Shown: positions 37,850-47,469, counted from the stretch's first letter. The stretch: DNA of 64,000 nucleotides from Shinella zoogloeoides (GCF_003574625.1 NZ_QNUJ01000009.1:213960-277959); one strand, 5' to 3'. Numbers and translations: made by a program. The notes: generated by a model not told the origin, from the letters alone.

Positions 37850-38305
37850 TCAATCCCGGAGGATTTCCGGGTGCAGCGTCGCCAATACCGAGAAAGCCGT
37901 GCAGCCGGCAAGGAGCGGCAGCCGCGTCAGCGGCAGGAAACGCCCGGGAAGGATCTCCGCCGTTTCCCCGTCCGGGGGCAGGCGCTCGGCAAAGGGCGGG
38001 GCGATGGGCCGCACGGCCCGGTGCAGCACGGCCTCGCTAACCGTCTCCATCCGGACTATCGCCGCGCCGCGCACCTCGATCAGCCCGGCGATGCTGGCGG
38101 GCGCCCGCGCAATGAGCCGGCCCTTCTCCTCGTGGACGAGAACCTGGTCGTCGCTGACGAGCGCGGCGGACAGCCCCCGCCCGCGAGCCTCGTGAATGCA
38201 TTGGAGGGCGGCCGCGCTCTTGCCCGCGCCGGAGGGGCCGACGAAGAGGAGCCCCGTCGCGCCGATCACGATGGCCGTTCCGTGCACGTTGACCGCGCCG
38301 CTCAT
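37850..38305 (-). CDS. hprK: HPr kinase/phosphorylase, short alphaproteobacterial form
   Basis: A 151-residue protein holding only the C-terminal kinase domain of HprK. The P-loop is GPSGAGKS (23-30); HGTAIVIGATGLLFVG, LVSDDQVLVHEEKGRL and RGAAIVRM follow the family order. Firmicute HprK is about twice as long because of an extra N-terminal domain; the short form is usual in alphaproteobacteria. It phosphorylates a Ser of HPr. The start overlaps the chvG stop (ATGA), so the kinase gene is co-translated with the sensor kinase ChvG. Confidence 0.9.
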   Translation of the reverse strand: MSGAVNVHGTAIVIGATGLLFVGPSGAGKSAAALQCIHEARGRGLSAALVSDDQVLVHEEKGRLIARAPASIAGLIEVRGAAIVRMETVSEAVLHRAVRPIAPPFAERLPPDGETAEILPGRFLPLTRLPLLAGCTAFSVLATLHPEILRD

Positions 38306-40092
38306 TTCTTCGGGTCGGCGGGGAGAGAGAGGGTGAAACGGGCGCCGTGCTTTTCGCCGGTCGCCTTGTCGACGATGTTGTCGGCTTTCAGCGTGCCGCC
38401 ATGCGCCTCGGCGATCTGGCGGGAAATGGAGAGGCCGAGGCCGGAATTCTGGCCGAAGCCCTCGCTTGCCGGGCGGTCCGTGTAGAAGCGTTCGAAGATG
38501 CGGTCGATATCTTCCGCCTGGATGCCGGGACCATTGTCCTCGACCTGGATGATGCAGCGGTCGTTCCGCCCGCGCGAAAGCCGCACGACGATGCGCCCGC
38601 CGGGATCCGGCACGAAGGAGCGCGCGTTCTCGATGAGGTTCGTGACGATCTGGCCGATGCGCAGCTCGTAGCCGCTGACCTCGAAGCGCGCTTTCGGATT
38701 GTCCTTGCGGTCGACGACGAAGTCGAGCGTGACGGGCTTCTTGCGCGTATTGACCTGGCGGGAGATGTCGATGAGGTCGCCGAGCAGCTTTTCGAGGTCG
38801 ATGCTGCGGGCGTCGCTGCGCGCCAGTTCCGCATCGAGCCGCGAGGCGTCGGAAATGTCGCTGATCAGGCGGTCGAGGCGGCGCACATCGTGCTGGATGA
38901 TGTCCATCAGCCGCTTCTTCGAATCGTCCGTGCGGGCGAGCGGCAGGGTCTCGACGGCGCTGCGCAGCGAGGTCAGCGGGTTCTTCAGCTCGTGGCTGAC
39001 ATCGGCGGCGAAGCTCTCGATGGCGTCGATGCGGTCGTAGAGCGCCGTCGTCATCTGGCGCAGCGCGATGGAAAGATTGCCGATCTCGTCTTGGCGCACG
39101 GAGAAGTCGGGGATTTCCTCGCGCTCCTTCGCCCCGCGACGGACGCGGATCGCCGCCGCCGAAAGCCGGCGCAGCGGGTTGGCGATGGTGCTGGAGAGGA
39201 GCAGCGACAGGGCGATGTTGACGAGGCCGGCGACGCCGGCGACGCGCATGATGGCGAGGCGCTCGGCATGGACGATCTTGTCGATGTCGCCCGCCTGCGT
39301 CGAGAGCAGCAGCACGCCGAGCACCGCGCGAAAACGCTGCACCGGCACGGCGACCGAGACGATCAGCTCGCCCTTGTCGTTGACGCGCACGACGGCGCCG
39401 CGCACGCCGGTCAGCGCGTTCATCACTTCGGGATAGATCGAGCCGTCGCCGCCCGGCGCTTCCTTGTATTGCGGCAGGTTGCTCGGCTGGAGAATGCGGT
39501 TGAACCAGACGTTGAGCTGATCGAGCAGGCTCGGGGTCTCCGGCTCCACGGGCGGCAGGTCGAAGCGCAGCACCTGGCCCTGCGTATAGAGATGGCGCGA
39601 ATCGAGCAGCAGGTTGGCGTCGGTGTCGTAGATGCGCGCGCGTGTGCGGGTCGGCGAGATCAGCCGCCGGAGGACCGGGGCGATGCGCTCGGGATTGATC
39701 GGGAATTCGAGATCGTCGTCGCCCGGCAGGGGCGTGATGCTCTGGCCCGCCTGCAGTTCCAGCAGCTTTTCAGGGTCGATGGTGATCGAGTTGGTGTCGA
39801 CCGTGGCGGAGGCGGAGATCGCGCCGGCGATGATCTCGCCCTGGGTCAGCAGGCTCTCGACGCGGGCGTCGATCAGGCCCTCGCGGAACTGGTTGAGATA
39901 GAGGATGCCCGCGACGAGCACGACCAGCGCGACGAGGTTGAAGAAGAGGATGCGCCGCGTGAGGCTCGAGAAGACGGCATTGCCGAAGATGCGGCGGGCC
40001 AGCGTGAAGGGATGGGTCCAGCGGCGTCCGGCGCGCGGCGCGGGCCGGCCTTCGGCGTCCTCTCCATCCCTTTCCAGCACGGTCTGCGACAA
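38302..40092 (-). CDS. chvG: Two-component sensor histidine kinase ChvG/ExoS
   Basis: A 596-residue membrane kinase. It has an N-terminal transmembrane helix (ILFFNLVALVVLVAGILYL), a periplasmic sensor region of about 200 residues, a second helix (VAGVAGLVNIALSLLLSS), HAMP, HisKA with DVSHELKNPL and HATPase with NLIENARSF, EDNGPGI and GLGLSISRQI. In Agrobacterium and Sinorhizobium ChvG/ExoS with ChvI controls acid and envelope responses, succinoglycan and host interaction. It lies 80 bp after chvI and overlaps hprK. Confidence 0.95.
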   Translation of the reverse strand: MSQTVLERDGEDAEGRPAPRAGRRWTHPFTLARRIFGNAVFSSLTRRILFFNLVALVVLVAGILYLNQFREGLIDARVESLLTQGEIIAGAISASATVDTNSITIDPEKLLELQAGQSITPLPGDDDLEFPINPERIAPVLRRLISPTRTRARIYDTDANLLLDSRHLYTQGQVLRFDLPPVEPETPSLLDQLNVWFNRILQPSNLPQYKEAPGGDGSIYPEVMNALTGVRGAVVRVNDKGELIVSVAVPVQRFRAVLGVLLLSTQAGDIDKIVHAERLAIMRVAGVAGLVNIALSLLLSSTIANPLRRLSAAAIRVRRGAKEREEIPDFSVRQDEIGNLSIALRQMTTALYDRIDAIESFAADVSHELKNPLTSLRSAVETLPLARTDDSKKRLMDIIQHDVRRLDRLISDISDASRLDAELARSDARSIDLEKLLGDLIDISRQVNTRKKPVTLDFVVDRKDNPKARFEVSGYELRIGQIVTNLIENARSFVPDPGGRIVVRLSRGRNDRCIIQVEDNGPGIQAEDIDRIFERFYTDRPASEGFGQNSGLGLSISRQIAEAHGGTLKADNIVDKATGEKHGARFTLSLPADPKK

Positions 40093-40172
40093 GCGGGTGA
40101 TCCTTCATGCGGCGCAACGCCGCCAACCGCGGCATGCCATCGCTGCCGCGGTCGATGCAAGCAAAATCCGCC

Positions 40173-40901
40173 TCAGGCGGTTTCGCGGAAGCGGTAGCCG
40201 ACGCCGTAGAGCGTTTCGATCATGTCGAAGTCGGTGTCGACCATCTTGAACTTCTTGCGAAGCCGCTTGATGTGGCTGTCGATGGTGCGGTCGTCGACAT
40301 AGACCTGCTCGTCATAGGCGGCGTCCATCAGCGAATCGCGGCTCTTCACCACGCCGGGGCGTTGGGCGAGCGAATGCAGGATGAGGAATTCCGTGACGGT
40401 CAGCGTCACCGGCTCGCCCTTCCAGGTGCAGGTATGGCGCTCCTGGTCCATGACGAGCTGGCCGCGCTCCAGCGAGCGGGCCGTGATCTCGCCGGGCTTT
40501 GCGGTGCCGGCCGCACCCGCCGAGGCGGCCGCCTCGCGGCTCGAGGCACGGCGCAGGATCGCCTTGACGCGCTCCACCAGCAGACGCTGCGAGAACGGCT
40601 TGGTGATGAAGTCGTCCGCGCCCATCTTGAGGCCGAACAGCTCGTCGATCTCCTCGTCCTTGGAGGTGAGGAAGATGACGGGGATGTCCGACTTCTGGCG
40701 CAGGCGCCGCAGAAGCTCCATGCCGTCCATGCGCGGCATCTTGATGTCGAAGATCGCAAGCTGCGGCGGGCGGGCAAGAAGGCCGTCGAGCGCGGACGCG
40801 CCGTCCGTATAGGTCTCGACCTTGTAGCCTTCCGCCTCCAGGGCGATCGACACGGATGTAAGGATATTCCGGTCGTCGTCTACGAGTGCGATCGTCTGCA
40901 T
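40173..40901 (-). CDS. chvI: Two-component response regulator ChvI
   Basis: A 242-residue OmpR-type regulator. The receiver domain has the acidic pocket DDD (residues 8-10), phospho-acceptor Asp 52 in [11 protein letters not shown], and Lys in TKPFSQ; the C-terminal winged helix ends [14 protein letters not shown] at 40901 gives the family N-terminus [17 protein letters not shown]; the longer frame to 41099 includes an AT-rich leader unlike coding sequence. It is divergent from pckA across a 325-bp regulatory gap. Confidence 0.96.
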   Translation of the reverse strand: MQTIALVDDDRNILTSVSIALEAEGYKVETYTDGASALDGLLARPPQLAIFDIKMPRMDGMELLRRLRQKSDIPVIFLTSKDEEIDELFGLKMGADDFITKPFSQRLLVERVKAILRRASSREAAASAGAAGTAKPGEITARSLERGQLVMDQERHTCTWKGEPVTLTVTEFLILHSLAQRPGVVKSRDSLMDAAYDEQVYVDDRTIDSHIKRLRKKFKMVDTDFDMIETLYGVGYRFRETA

Positions 40902-41226
40902 CCTGCTTGTCTCCATATTCATGGGCGCCTTTCCCGACCTCGGCCCGACCTCGGATCGAGTTCCTGTCCTGGACGAATGAAGCGCCTGTCTGGGGGTAAA
41001 GGTGGAACAAATTGTGGCAAAGATAAAGGGAGACGTTCCGGGCCGTATTTTCCACTCCTTTTTAAATCGATTATTCAAACGATTAAAAAAGTAGGACAAA
41101 TATTTAAATCGATTAATAGTTTGATATTATTGCCTAATTTCGATTTCACTCTTGTTTTTGTGACAATCGCGGATTAGCTTCCCCGGAAATTCACCTGGCT
41201 CTTCGTCCACGGAGGAAATCTGGACC
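40902..41226. promoter_or_regulatory. Divergent chvI-pckA regulatory region
   Basis: This 325-bp gap is the most AT-rich stretch in the window (about 41050-41165). It carries a 13-bp direct repeat (next entry) and a partial third copy, AACGATTAA near 41079, and must hold the promoters of both genes. I see no open frame with coding character. The pckA Shine-Dalgarno GGAGG lies at its right end. Confidence 0.7.
41061..41115. promoter_or_regulatory. 13-bp direct repeats spaced 42 bp, candidate operators
   Basis: TTTAAATCGATTA occurs exactly at 41061-41073 and again at 41103-41115. Each contains the palindrome AATCGATT, and the offset of 42 bp equals four helical turns, which would place two bound dimers on the same face. 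A LacI-type regulator (PckR) of pckA is known in Sinorhizobium; assigning these sites to it is inference. Confidence 0.5.
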
Positions 41227-42837
41227 ATGCAGGAACTCGGCGTTCGCAACCCCGCTCTGGGGCTCACCGCGATGGGTATCAACACCAGCGGCACGGTCCG
41301 GTACAACTTTGCAGCAGAGGCCCTTTATGAAGAGGCCCTCGGCCGCGGCGAAGCGGTCAGGACGGCCCATGGCGCCCTGCGCGCACTCACCGGCCAGCAC
41401 ACCGGCCGCTCGCCCAAGGACAAGTTCGTCGTGCGCGACGAAAACACCGAGGACGCCATCTGGTGGGACAACAACAAGGCCGTATCGCGCGAGCACTTCG
41501 ACGCGCTGCATGCCGACATGCTGGCCCATGCCGGCGGCCGCGATCTCTTCGTGCAGGATCTCGTCGGCGGTGCCGATGCGGAATACGCCCTGCCGACCCG
41601 CGTCGTCACGGAACTCGCCTGGCATTCGCTGTTCATCCGCAACCTGCTCATCCGCCCGGAAGAGAAGGATCTTGCGGCCTTCGCGCCGAAGCTGACGATC
41701 ATCGATCTGCCGACCTTCAAGGCCGATCCGGTCCGCCACGGCGCGCGCACCGAGACCATGATCGCCTGCGACCTGACGCGCGGCATCGTGCTGATCGCCG
41801 GCACCTACTATGCCGGCGAAATGAAAAAGTCGGTCTTCACCGTGCTCAACTGGCTGCTGCCGTCGGAAAAGGTCATGCCGATGCACTGCTCGGCCAATGT
41901 TGGCCCGGCTGGCGATGCTGCCGTGTTCTTCGGCCTGTCCGGCACCGGCAAGACGACGCTTTCCGCCGACCCGAACCGCACGCTGATCGGTGACGACGAG
42001 CACGGCTGGGGCGAGAACGGCATCTTCAACTTCGAAGGCGGCTGCTACGCCAAGACGATCCGTCTTTCGGCCGAGGCCGAGCCGGAAATCTACGCCACGA
42101 CCCAGCGTTTCGGCACCGTCCTCGAAAACGTCGTGCTCGATGCGCAGGGCGTTCCGGACTTCAACGACGGCTCGCTGACGGAAAACACCCGTTGCGCCTA
42201 TCCGCTGCACTTCATCCCGAATGCCAGCGAGACCGGCCGCGCGCCGCATCCCAAGACGATCATCATGCTGACGGCCGATGCCTTCGGCGTGATGCCGCCG
42301 ATCGCCAAGCTGACGCCCGACCAGGCCATGTACCACTTCCTCTCCGGCTACACCGCCAAGGTTGCCGGCACGGAGCGCGGCGTGACCGAGCCGGAAGCCA
42401 CCTTCTCGACCTGCTTCGGCGCGCCCTTCATGCCGCGTCACCCGACGGTCTACGGCAACCTCCTGAAGGAGCTCATCGCCGAGCACGGCGTCGATTGCTG
42501 GCTGGTCAATACCGGCTGGACGGGCGGCGCTTACGGCGAAGGTCGCCGCATGCCGATCAAGGCGACCCGCACCCTGCTCGCCGCCGCCCTTGACGGCTCG
42601 CTGAAGAACGCGCTCTTCCGCCGCGACGACAATTTCGGCTTCCAGGTGCCGGTCTCGGTGCCGGATGTCGACACGAAGATCCTCGACCCGCGCTCGACCT
42701 GGGCGAACGGCGCCGCCTATGACAGGCAGGCCCGCAAGCTCGTCGACATGTTCATCGCGAACTTCGGGAAGTTCGAGGACCAGGTCGACGGCAGCGTTCG
42801 CGACGCGGCGCCGGGCCTGAAGGTTGCCGCCGAGTAA
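41227..42837 (+). CDS. pckA: Phosphoenolpyruvate carboxykinase (ATP)
   Basis: A 536-residue enzyme that converts oxaloacetate to phosphoenolpyruvate, the first step of gluconeogenesis from C4 acids. The ATP site is [13 protein letters not shown] followed by [16 protein letters not shown] and the substrate Arg in TGRSPKDKF are conserved. It is the ATP-dependent bacterial type by length and motifs. It is divergent from chvI and ends at a terminator that follows a parS-like site. Confidence 0.97.
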   Translation: MQELGVRNPALGLTAMGINTSGTVRYNFAAEALYEEALGRGEAVRTAHGALRALTGQHTGRSPKDKFVVRDENTEDAIWWDNNKAVSREHFDALHADMLAHAGGRDLFVQDLVGGADAEYALPTRVVTELAWHSLFIRNLLIRPEEKDLAAFAPKLTIIDLPTFKADPVRHGARTETMIACDLTRGIVLIAGTYYAGEMKKSVFTVLNWLLPSEKVMPMHCSANVGPAGDAAVFFGLSGTGKTTLSADPNRTLIGDDEHGWGENGIFNFEGGCYAKTIRLSAEAEPEIYATTQRFGTVLENVVLDAQGVPDFNDGSLTENTRCAYPLHFIPNASETGRAPHPKTIIMLTADAFGVMPPIAKLTPDQAMYHFLSGYTAKVAGTERGVTEPEATFSTCFGAPFMPRHPTVYGNLLKELIAEHGVDCWLVNTGWTGGAYGEGRRMPIKATRTLLAAALDGSLKNALFRRDDNFGFQVPVSVPDVDTKILDPRSTWANGAAYDRQARKLVDMFIANFGKFEDQVDGSVRDAAPGLKVAAE

Positions 42838-42848
42838 GGTCTCGGCGA

Positions 42849-42864
42849 TGATTCACGTGAAACC
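42849..42864. other. parS: Second parS-like site, downstream of pckA
   Basis: TGATTCACGTGAAACC matches the classical parS at 14 of 16 positions and shares a 17-bp identical string (from GATGATTC through GTGAAAC) with the site in aroE at 321-337. It is in non-coding DNA between the pckA stop and its terminator. Confidence 0.5.
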
Positions 42865-42886
42865 CGGCCCGCAAGGCCGGGTTTTT
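42861..42886 (+). terminator. Terminator of pckA
   Basis: AACCCGGCC (42861-42869) pairs with GGCCGGGTT (42875-42883) around CGCAA and runs into TTTTT. Its first bases overlap the parS-like site. Confidence 0.85.
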
Positions 42887-42950
42887 CGTCTCTGCAGGCG
42901 GCTTCCCGTTCACCCCGCCGCCCGCTACAACGGCCTGGAAAGGAACATCC

Positions 42951-43385
42951 ATGGCCAGCGACCCCCTCTATATCAGCCGTTCGATCACGATTGCCGGTTG
43001 GGAACTGACCGAGCAGTTCGTGCTGGCCGGCGGTCCGGGCGGGCAGAACGTCAACAAGGTCTCGACTGCGGTCCAGCTCTTCTTCGACCTGCGCAACTCG
43101 CCCTCGCTGAGCGAGCGGGTGAAAGAGAATGCGGAAAAGCTCGCCGGCCGCAAGGTCTCCAAGGACGGCGTGCTGATGATCGAGGCCAGCCGCTTCCGCA
43201 GCCAGGAACGCAACCGGGAGGATGCGCGCGAACGGCTGAAGGAACTGATCCTCAAGGCCGCCGAACCGCCGCCCCCGCCGCGCCGCAAGACCAAGCCGAC
43301 GAAGGGCTCGGTCGAACGCCGGCTCAAGGCGAAGTCCGGCCGGTCGGACGTGAAACGCATGCGGGCGAAGCCCTCGGGCGAATGA
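42951..43385 (+). CDS. arfB: Alternative ribosome-rescue factor ArfB (YaeJ/ICT1 type)
   Basis: A 144-residue codon-independent peptidyl-tRNA hydrolase that frees stalled ribosomes. The catalytic GGQ is in LAGGPGGQNVNKVST, and the C-terminal tail from about residue 105 (PPPPPRRKTKPTKGS onward) is basic and Lys/Arg-rich, as needed to enter the empty mRNA channel. The short length excludes PrfA/PrfB. It follows the pckA terminator and is probably expressed alone. Confidence 0.93.
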   Translation: MASDPLYISRSITIAGWELTEQFVLAGGPGGQNVNKVSTAVQLFFDLRNSPSLSERVKENAEKLAGRKVSKDGVLMIEASRFRSQERNREDARERLKELILKAAEPPPPPRRKTKPTKGSVERRLKAKSGRSDVKRMRAKPSGE

Positions 43386-43479
43386 TCGCCGCAACTTGGC
43401 CGTTTATGCGTGGAAAGGAAACGACGCCTTCCCTTTGCGGACAAGGTCTGCTTAAGTCGGGAAAAACAGGAGGATGGAC

Positions 43480-43938
43480 ATGGGTCTCTTCAGCTTTATC
43501 AAGAACGCCGGCAAGAAGCTCGGGATCGGCGGCGACGACGAGGCGCCGGATGCCGAGGCGGTCAAGAAGGAACTGGAATCGCACGGCCTCGGCACCGATC
43601 AGGTGCAGGTCGAGGTGGTCGACGACAAGGTCGTGCTGAAGGGCAGCGTCGCGGACCAGACCGTCTTCGAAAAGGCGATCGTCGCCGTCGGCAACACGCT
43701 CGGCGTTTCCAAGGTCGATACCGAGGCGCTCGCCGTGGCGGCCGCTCCGGCCAAGGAGCCGGTCTTCTACACGGTGAAGAAGGGCGACAACCTCTGGAAG
43801 ATCGCCGAGGCCCAGTACGGCAAGGGCAAGGGCGCCAAGCACACGGTGATCTTCGACGCCAATCGCCCGATGCTGTCGCATCCGGACAAGATCTATCCCG
43901 GCCAGGTGCTGCGCATTCCCGATCTCGCGGAAGCCTGA
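43480..43938 (+). CDS. kbp: BON and LysM domain protein, Kbp/YgaU-like
   Basis: A 152-residue protein. Residues about 20-85 form a BON domain (VQVEVVDDKVVLKGSVADQ) and residues about 95-148 a LysM domain (FYTVKKGDNLWKIAEAQYG, then YPGQVLRIPD). The layout is that of E. coli YgaU/Kbp, a cytoplasmic potassium-binding protein, and no signal peptide is seen. AGGAGG lies six bases before the ATG at 43480; an ATG at 43474 abuts it and is unlikely. alkB follows after three bases. Confidence 0.9.
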   Translation: MGLFSFIKNAGKKLGIGGDDEAPDAEAVKKELESHGLGTDQVQVEVVDDKVVLKGSVADQTVFEKAIVAVGNTLGVSKVDTEALAVAAAPAKEPVFYTVKKGDNLWKIAEAQYGKGKGAKHTVIFDANRPMLSHPDKIYPGQVLRIPDLAEA

Positions 43939-43941
43939 GCC

Positions 43942-44562
43942 GTGACGGCCGAGCGCGGCCTCGCTCCGGGGCTGCGCTATCTCCCCGACCGTTTCGACCG
44001 GACGGCGCAGGAAGCGCTCGTCGCTGCCATCAGGCAGGTCGTGGCCGAGGCTCCGCTCTTCGTCCCGCGCATGCCGAAGACGGGAAAGCCGATGTCGGTC
44101 CGCATGACCAATTGCGGATCGCTCGGCTGGGTGACGGACAGGGAGCACGGCTACCGCTACCAGTCCGCGCATCCCGAGACCGGCCGTCCTTGGCCGGCCA
44201 TTCCGGACATGCTTCTGGCCTTGTGGAACGAGGTTTCCGGCTTCCCCGGGCCGCCGGAAGCTTGCCTCGTCAATTTCTACGATCCTGATGCGAAGATGGG
44301 TCTGCACCAGGATCGCGACGAGAGCGACTTCTCCGCCCCGGTCGTCTCGGTCTCGCTCGGCGATGAGTGCCTGTTCCGCGTCGGCGGCGTTTCACGCAGC
44401 GATCCGACGCGCTCCTTCCGGCTGTCGAGCGGTGACGTCTTCGTCTTCGGTGGCGAAAGCCGGCTGATCTTCCACGGCGTCGACCGAATCTATCCGGGCA
44501 CCTCCACGCTCCTGAAGAAGGATGGGCGCATCAATCTGACGCTTCGCCGGGTCAATCCCTAG
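43942..44562 (+). CDS. alkB: DNA oxidative demethylase AlkB
   Basis: A 206-residue 2-oxoglutarate/Fe(II) dioxygenase that removes 1-methyladenine and 3-methylcytosine from DNA. The iron ligands are His and Asp in GLHQDRDE and His in IFHGVDRI, and RINLTLRRVNP carries the 2-oxoglutarate Arg residues. It starts with GTG three bases after the kbp stop, so the two are one transcript. It converges on coaA across a repeat. Confidence 0.93.
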   Translation: MTAERGLAPGLRYLPDRFDRTAQEALVAAIRQVVAEAPLFVPRMPKTGKPMSVRMTNCGSLGWVTDREHGYRYQSAHPETGRPWPAIPDMLLALWNEVSGFPGPPEACLVNFYDPDAKMGLHQDRDESDFSAPVVSVSLGDECLFRVGGVSRSDPTRSFRLSSGDVFVFGGESRLIFHGVDRIYPGTSTLLKKDGRINLTLRRVNP

Positions 44563-44615
44563 AGAATTTCCAGCAAAAGTGCGAAGCGGTTTTGCGTTCG
44601 GAAATGCGGAAATAC
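44561..44615. repeat. Intergenic palindromic repeat of the rhizobial type
   Basis: After the alkB stop the sequence TTTCCAGCAAAAGTGCGAAG continues into CGGTTTTGCGTTCGGAAATG. GCAAAA/TTTTGC and TTTCC/GGAAA form nested inverted arms. I recognise this motif as resembling a dispersed intergenic element of Rhizobium and Agrobacterium genomes, from memory. It may also act as a terminator between alkB and coaA. Confidence 0.6.
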
Positions 44616-44625
44616 TGTAGCCAGC

Positions 44626-45621
44626 TTACAATTTGCGCAGCGCAACCGTCTCGATGAGGTGGTTCCTGCCCTTCTGCAGGATCAGGTCAGCGCGCGGGCG
44701 CGTCGGCAGGATGTTCTGGTGCAGGTTCTTCAGGTTGATGTTGCGCCAGAGGCCCTCGGCGATGGCCAGCGCCTCGTCCTCGCTGATCGTCGCATAGCGG
44801 TGGAAGTAGGAATCCGGGTTCTTGAAGGCCGTTTCGCGCAGGCGCATGAAGCGTTCTACATACCAGGTGTGGATCAGCTTCTCCTCCGCGTCGATATAGA
44901 TGGAGAAGTCGAAGAAGTCCGAGACCATCGGCACGATCTTGCCGTCTGCCGGCAGATTGCGCGACTGCAGCACGTTGATCCCCTCGAAGATCAGGATATC
45001 CGGCCGGTCGACGGTGCGGAAGCTGTTCGGCAGCACGTCATAGGTGAGGTGCGAATACATCGGCGCCTTGACGTCCTTCTTGCCGGCCTTGATCGCCGAG
45101 AGGAAGCGCAGCAGCGCGCCGGTGTCGTAGCTCTCCGGAAAACCCTTCCGGTCCATCATGTTCTCGCGCTGGAGCACGGCGTTCGGATAGAGGAAGCCGT
45201 CGGTCGTCACGAGATCGACCTTGGGGCTCGACGGCCAGCGCGACAGGAGCTCCATCAGGATGCGCGCGGTGGTCGACTTGCCGACCGCCACGGACCCGGC
45301 AATGCCGATCACGAAGGGCGTCTTCGCCTCGTCGGAGAGGCTGAGGAACTGCTTGCGCTGCTCGAAGAGCATCTGCGAGGATTCGACATGGGCCGACAGC
45401 AGGCGCGAGAGCGAGAGATAGATGCGCCGGACCTCGTCGAGGTCGATGGGGTCGCCGAGGGAGCGCAGGCGCTGGACCTCGTCGGCGGTCAGCGTCAGGG
45501 GCGTATCGGCCCGGAACCGCGCCCATTCCTCCGCCGGGAAGAAACGGTAGGGAGAATAGTCGCGGTTGCCGAAATCGTCCGGTATGTCCGCCTGGTCCTT
45601 GTCGCGCGCTGCCTGGATCAT
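44626..45621 (-). CDS. coaA: Pantothenate kinase, type I
   Basis: A 331-residue kinase for the first step of coenzyme A synthesis. Walker A is [33 protein letters not shown] and the C-terminal [18 protein letters not shown] are type I signatures. The ATG at 45621 overlaps the hisE stop by one base, so it is the last gene of the histidine run. Confidence 0.96.
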   Translation of the reverse strand: MIQAARDKDQADIPDDFGNRDYSPYRFFPAEEWARFRADTPLTLTADEVQRLRSLGDPIDLDEVRRIYLSLSRLLSAHVESSQMLFEQRKQFLSLSDEAKTPFVIGIAGSVAVGKSTTARILMELLSRWPSSPKVDLVTTDGFLYPNAVLQRENMMDRKGFPESYDTGALLRFLSAIKAGKKDVKAPMYSHLTYDVLPNSFRTVDRPDILIFEGINVLQSRNLPADGKIVPMVSDFFDFSIYIDAEEKLIHTWYVERFMRLRETAFKNPDSYFHRYATISEDEALAIAEGLWRNINLKNLHQNILPTRPRADLILQKGRNHLIETVALRKL

Positions 45622-45941
45622 CAGCTCTTCCGGCTGGCCTTTTCCGCAAGGCCGGACTGGCCCGTGCGCCTCTCCAGCTCCCCCATGACATCTTGTAGCG
45701 GCACGCCGCCGATTTTCAATACGACCATGAGATGATAGAGCAAATCGGCGGTTTCGCTCGTCAATTCGGCCTTTTTGCCCTCGATGGCCGCGATGACGGT
45801 CTCGACGGCCTCTTCCCCGAGCTTTTTCGCCGCTTTCTGCTGCCCGGCCGCAACCAGCTTCGCCGTCCAGCTCTCCGACGGGTCGGCCGCGGCGCGGGCC
45901 GCGACGATGGCTTCGAGATCGGCGAGGGTGAAGGTGCTCAT
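45621..45941 (-). CDS. hisE: Phosphoribosyl-ATP pyrophosphatase
   Basis: A 106-residue MazG-like enzyme for the second step of histidine synthesis. [14 protein letters not shown] and [14 protein letters not shown] carry the metal-binding Glu and Asp residues. It is a stand-alone HisE, not fused to HisI. ATG at 45941 follows GAGGAGC; the longer frame to 46142 overlaps hisF in another frame and is not credible. Confidence 0.95.
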   Translation of the reverse strand: MSTFTLADLEAIVAARAAADPSESWTAKLVAAGQQKAAKKLGEEAVETVIAAIEGKKAELTSETADLLYHLMVVLKIGGVPLQDVMGELERRTGQSGLAEKASRKS

Positions 45942-45951
45942 GAGATGCTCC

Positions 45952-46728
45952 TCAGTCGAGCCGCATGGCGATGCCATGCTCGGCCATGTAGCGCTTGGCC
46001 TCGCCCACCGTGTAGGTGCCGAAGTGGAAGATCGAGGCGGCGAGCACCGCCGTCGCATGGCCGTCGCGCACGCCCTCGACGAGATGGTCGAGCGTGCCGA
46101 CGCCACCGGACGCGATGACCGGCACGGAGACGCGGTCGGCAATCGTCCGTGTCAGCGCGATGTCGTAGCCGCCCTTCTGGCCGTCGCGGTCCATGGAGGT
46201 GAGCAGCAGCTCGCCCGCGCCGCGCTCCACCATCTTCTCGGCGAAGGCGACGGCGTCGATGCCGGTCGGCTTGCGCCCGCCATGGGTGAAGATTTCCCAG
46301 CGATCCTCTTCGCCTTCCGCCGAAACCTTCTTCGAATCGATCGAGACGACGATGCACTGGTTGCCGAACTTGTCGGCGGCCTCGGCCACGAAATCGGGGT
46401 TGGAGACGGCGGCCGAATTGATCGACACCTTGTCGGCTCCGGCGAGCAGCAGCTTGCGGATATCGGCCACCGTGCGCACGCCGCCGCCGACGGTGAGCGG
46501 CATGAAGCAATGGTCCGCCGTGCGCGCCACGACGTCGAAGATCGTGTCGCGGTTGTCGGACGAGGCAGTGATGTCGAGGAAGCAGAGCTCGTCGGCACCG
46601 GCCGCATCATAGGCCTTGGCCGATTCCACGGGATCGCCGGCATCGATGAGGTTGACGAAGCTGACGCCCTTGACGACACGGCCGTCCTTGACGTCGAGGC
46701 AGGGGATGACGCGCGCTTTCAAAGTCAT
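45952..46728 (-). CDS. hisF: Imidazole glycerol phosphate synthase subunit HisF
   Basis: A 258-residue TIM-barrel cyclase that uses ammonia from HisH to form imidazole glycerol phosphate. The catalytic Asp residues are in [12 protein letters not shown] and [22 protein letters not shown] and ASGGVG hold the phosphate sites. The start overlaps the hisA stop (ATGA). Confidence 0.97.
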   Translation of the reverse strand: MTLKARVIPCLDVKDGRVVKGVSFVNLIDAGDPVESAKAYDAAGADELCFLDITASSDNRDTIFDVVARTADHCFMPLTVGGGVRTVADIRKLLLAGADKVSINSAAVSNPDFVAEAADKFGNQCIVVSIDSKKVSAEGEEDRWEIFTHGGRKPTGIDAVAFAEKMVERGAGELLLTSMDRDGQKGGYDIALTRTIADRVSVPVIASGGVGTLDHLVEGVRDGHATAVLAASIFHFGTYTVGEAKRYMAEHGIAMRLD

Positions 46729-47468
46729 GCCGCTTCTCCTCGTGCTTCGCGGATCAGCGCCAGCGCTTCCGCCGGATCGATGCGCCCGTCATAGAGCGCC
46801 CGGCCGGAGATCGCGCCTTCCAGCTTGCGGGCGTCAGCGGCGACGAGGCGGCTTATGTCGTCCATTGAGGCAAGACCGCCTGAGGCGATGACGGGAATGG
46901 AGACGGCCTCGGCCAGCTCCAGCGTCGAGGCCCAGTTGATGCCCGTCAGGATGCCGTCGCGGTCGATGTCGGTATAGATGATTGCGGCGACGCCCGCGCC
47001 CTCGAACTTCCTCGCAAGCTCGATCACGCCGAGCTCGGAGGCTTCCGCCCAGCCCTCGACGGCCACCTTGCCGCCCTTGGCATCGATGCCGACGGCGACC
47101 TTGCCGGGGAATTGCTTGCAGGCCTCGATGACGAGCGCCGGATCGCGCACGGCGACGGTGCCGAGGATGACGCGCGACAGGCCGCGCGACAGCCAGCTTT
47201 CGATATGATCGAGCGTGCGGATGCCGCCGCCGAGCTGCACCGGATTCTTCGTGGCCTTCAGGATGGCGTCGACAGCCGCGCCGTTGACGCTTTCTCCCGC
47301 GAAGGCGCCGTTGAGGTCGACGACATGCAGCCATTCAAAACCCTGGTCCTCGAAGGCTTTCGCCTGCGCGGCCGGGTCGGGATTGTAGACGGTGGCCTGG
47401 TCCATGTCGCCGAGCTTGAGGCGAACGCACTGGCCGTCTTTCAGGTCGATGGCGGGAAAGAGGATCAT
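46725..47468 (-). CDS. hisA: ProFAR isomerase HisA
   Basis: A 247-residue TIM-barrel isomerase homologous to HisF. The catalytic Asp pair is in [13 protein letters not shown] and [22 protein letters not shown] is conserved. ATG at 47468 gives the family N-terminus [10 protein letters not shown], with hisH ending one base before. Confidence 0.97.
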   Translation of the reverse strand: MILFPAIDLKDGQCVRLKLGDMDQATVYNPDPAAQAKAFEDQGFEWLHVVDLNGAFAGESVNGAAVDAILKATKNPVQLGGGIRTLDHIESWLSRGLSRVILGTVAVRDPALVIEACKQFPGKVAVGIDAKGGKVAVEGWAEASELGVIELARKFEGAGVAAIIYTDIDRDGILTGINWASTLELAEAVSIPVIASGGLASMDDISRLVAADARKLEGAISGRALYDGRIDPAEALALIREARGEAA

Positions 47469-47469
47469 G

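Noticed and set aside
44608..44640. A hairpin-only terminator for coaA
   Set aside because: No T tract on the minus strand after the coaA stop; the palindromic repeat beside it may serve, so no separate terminator is called.
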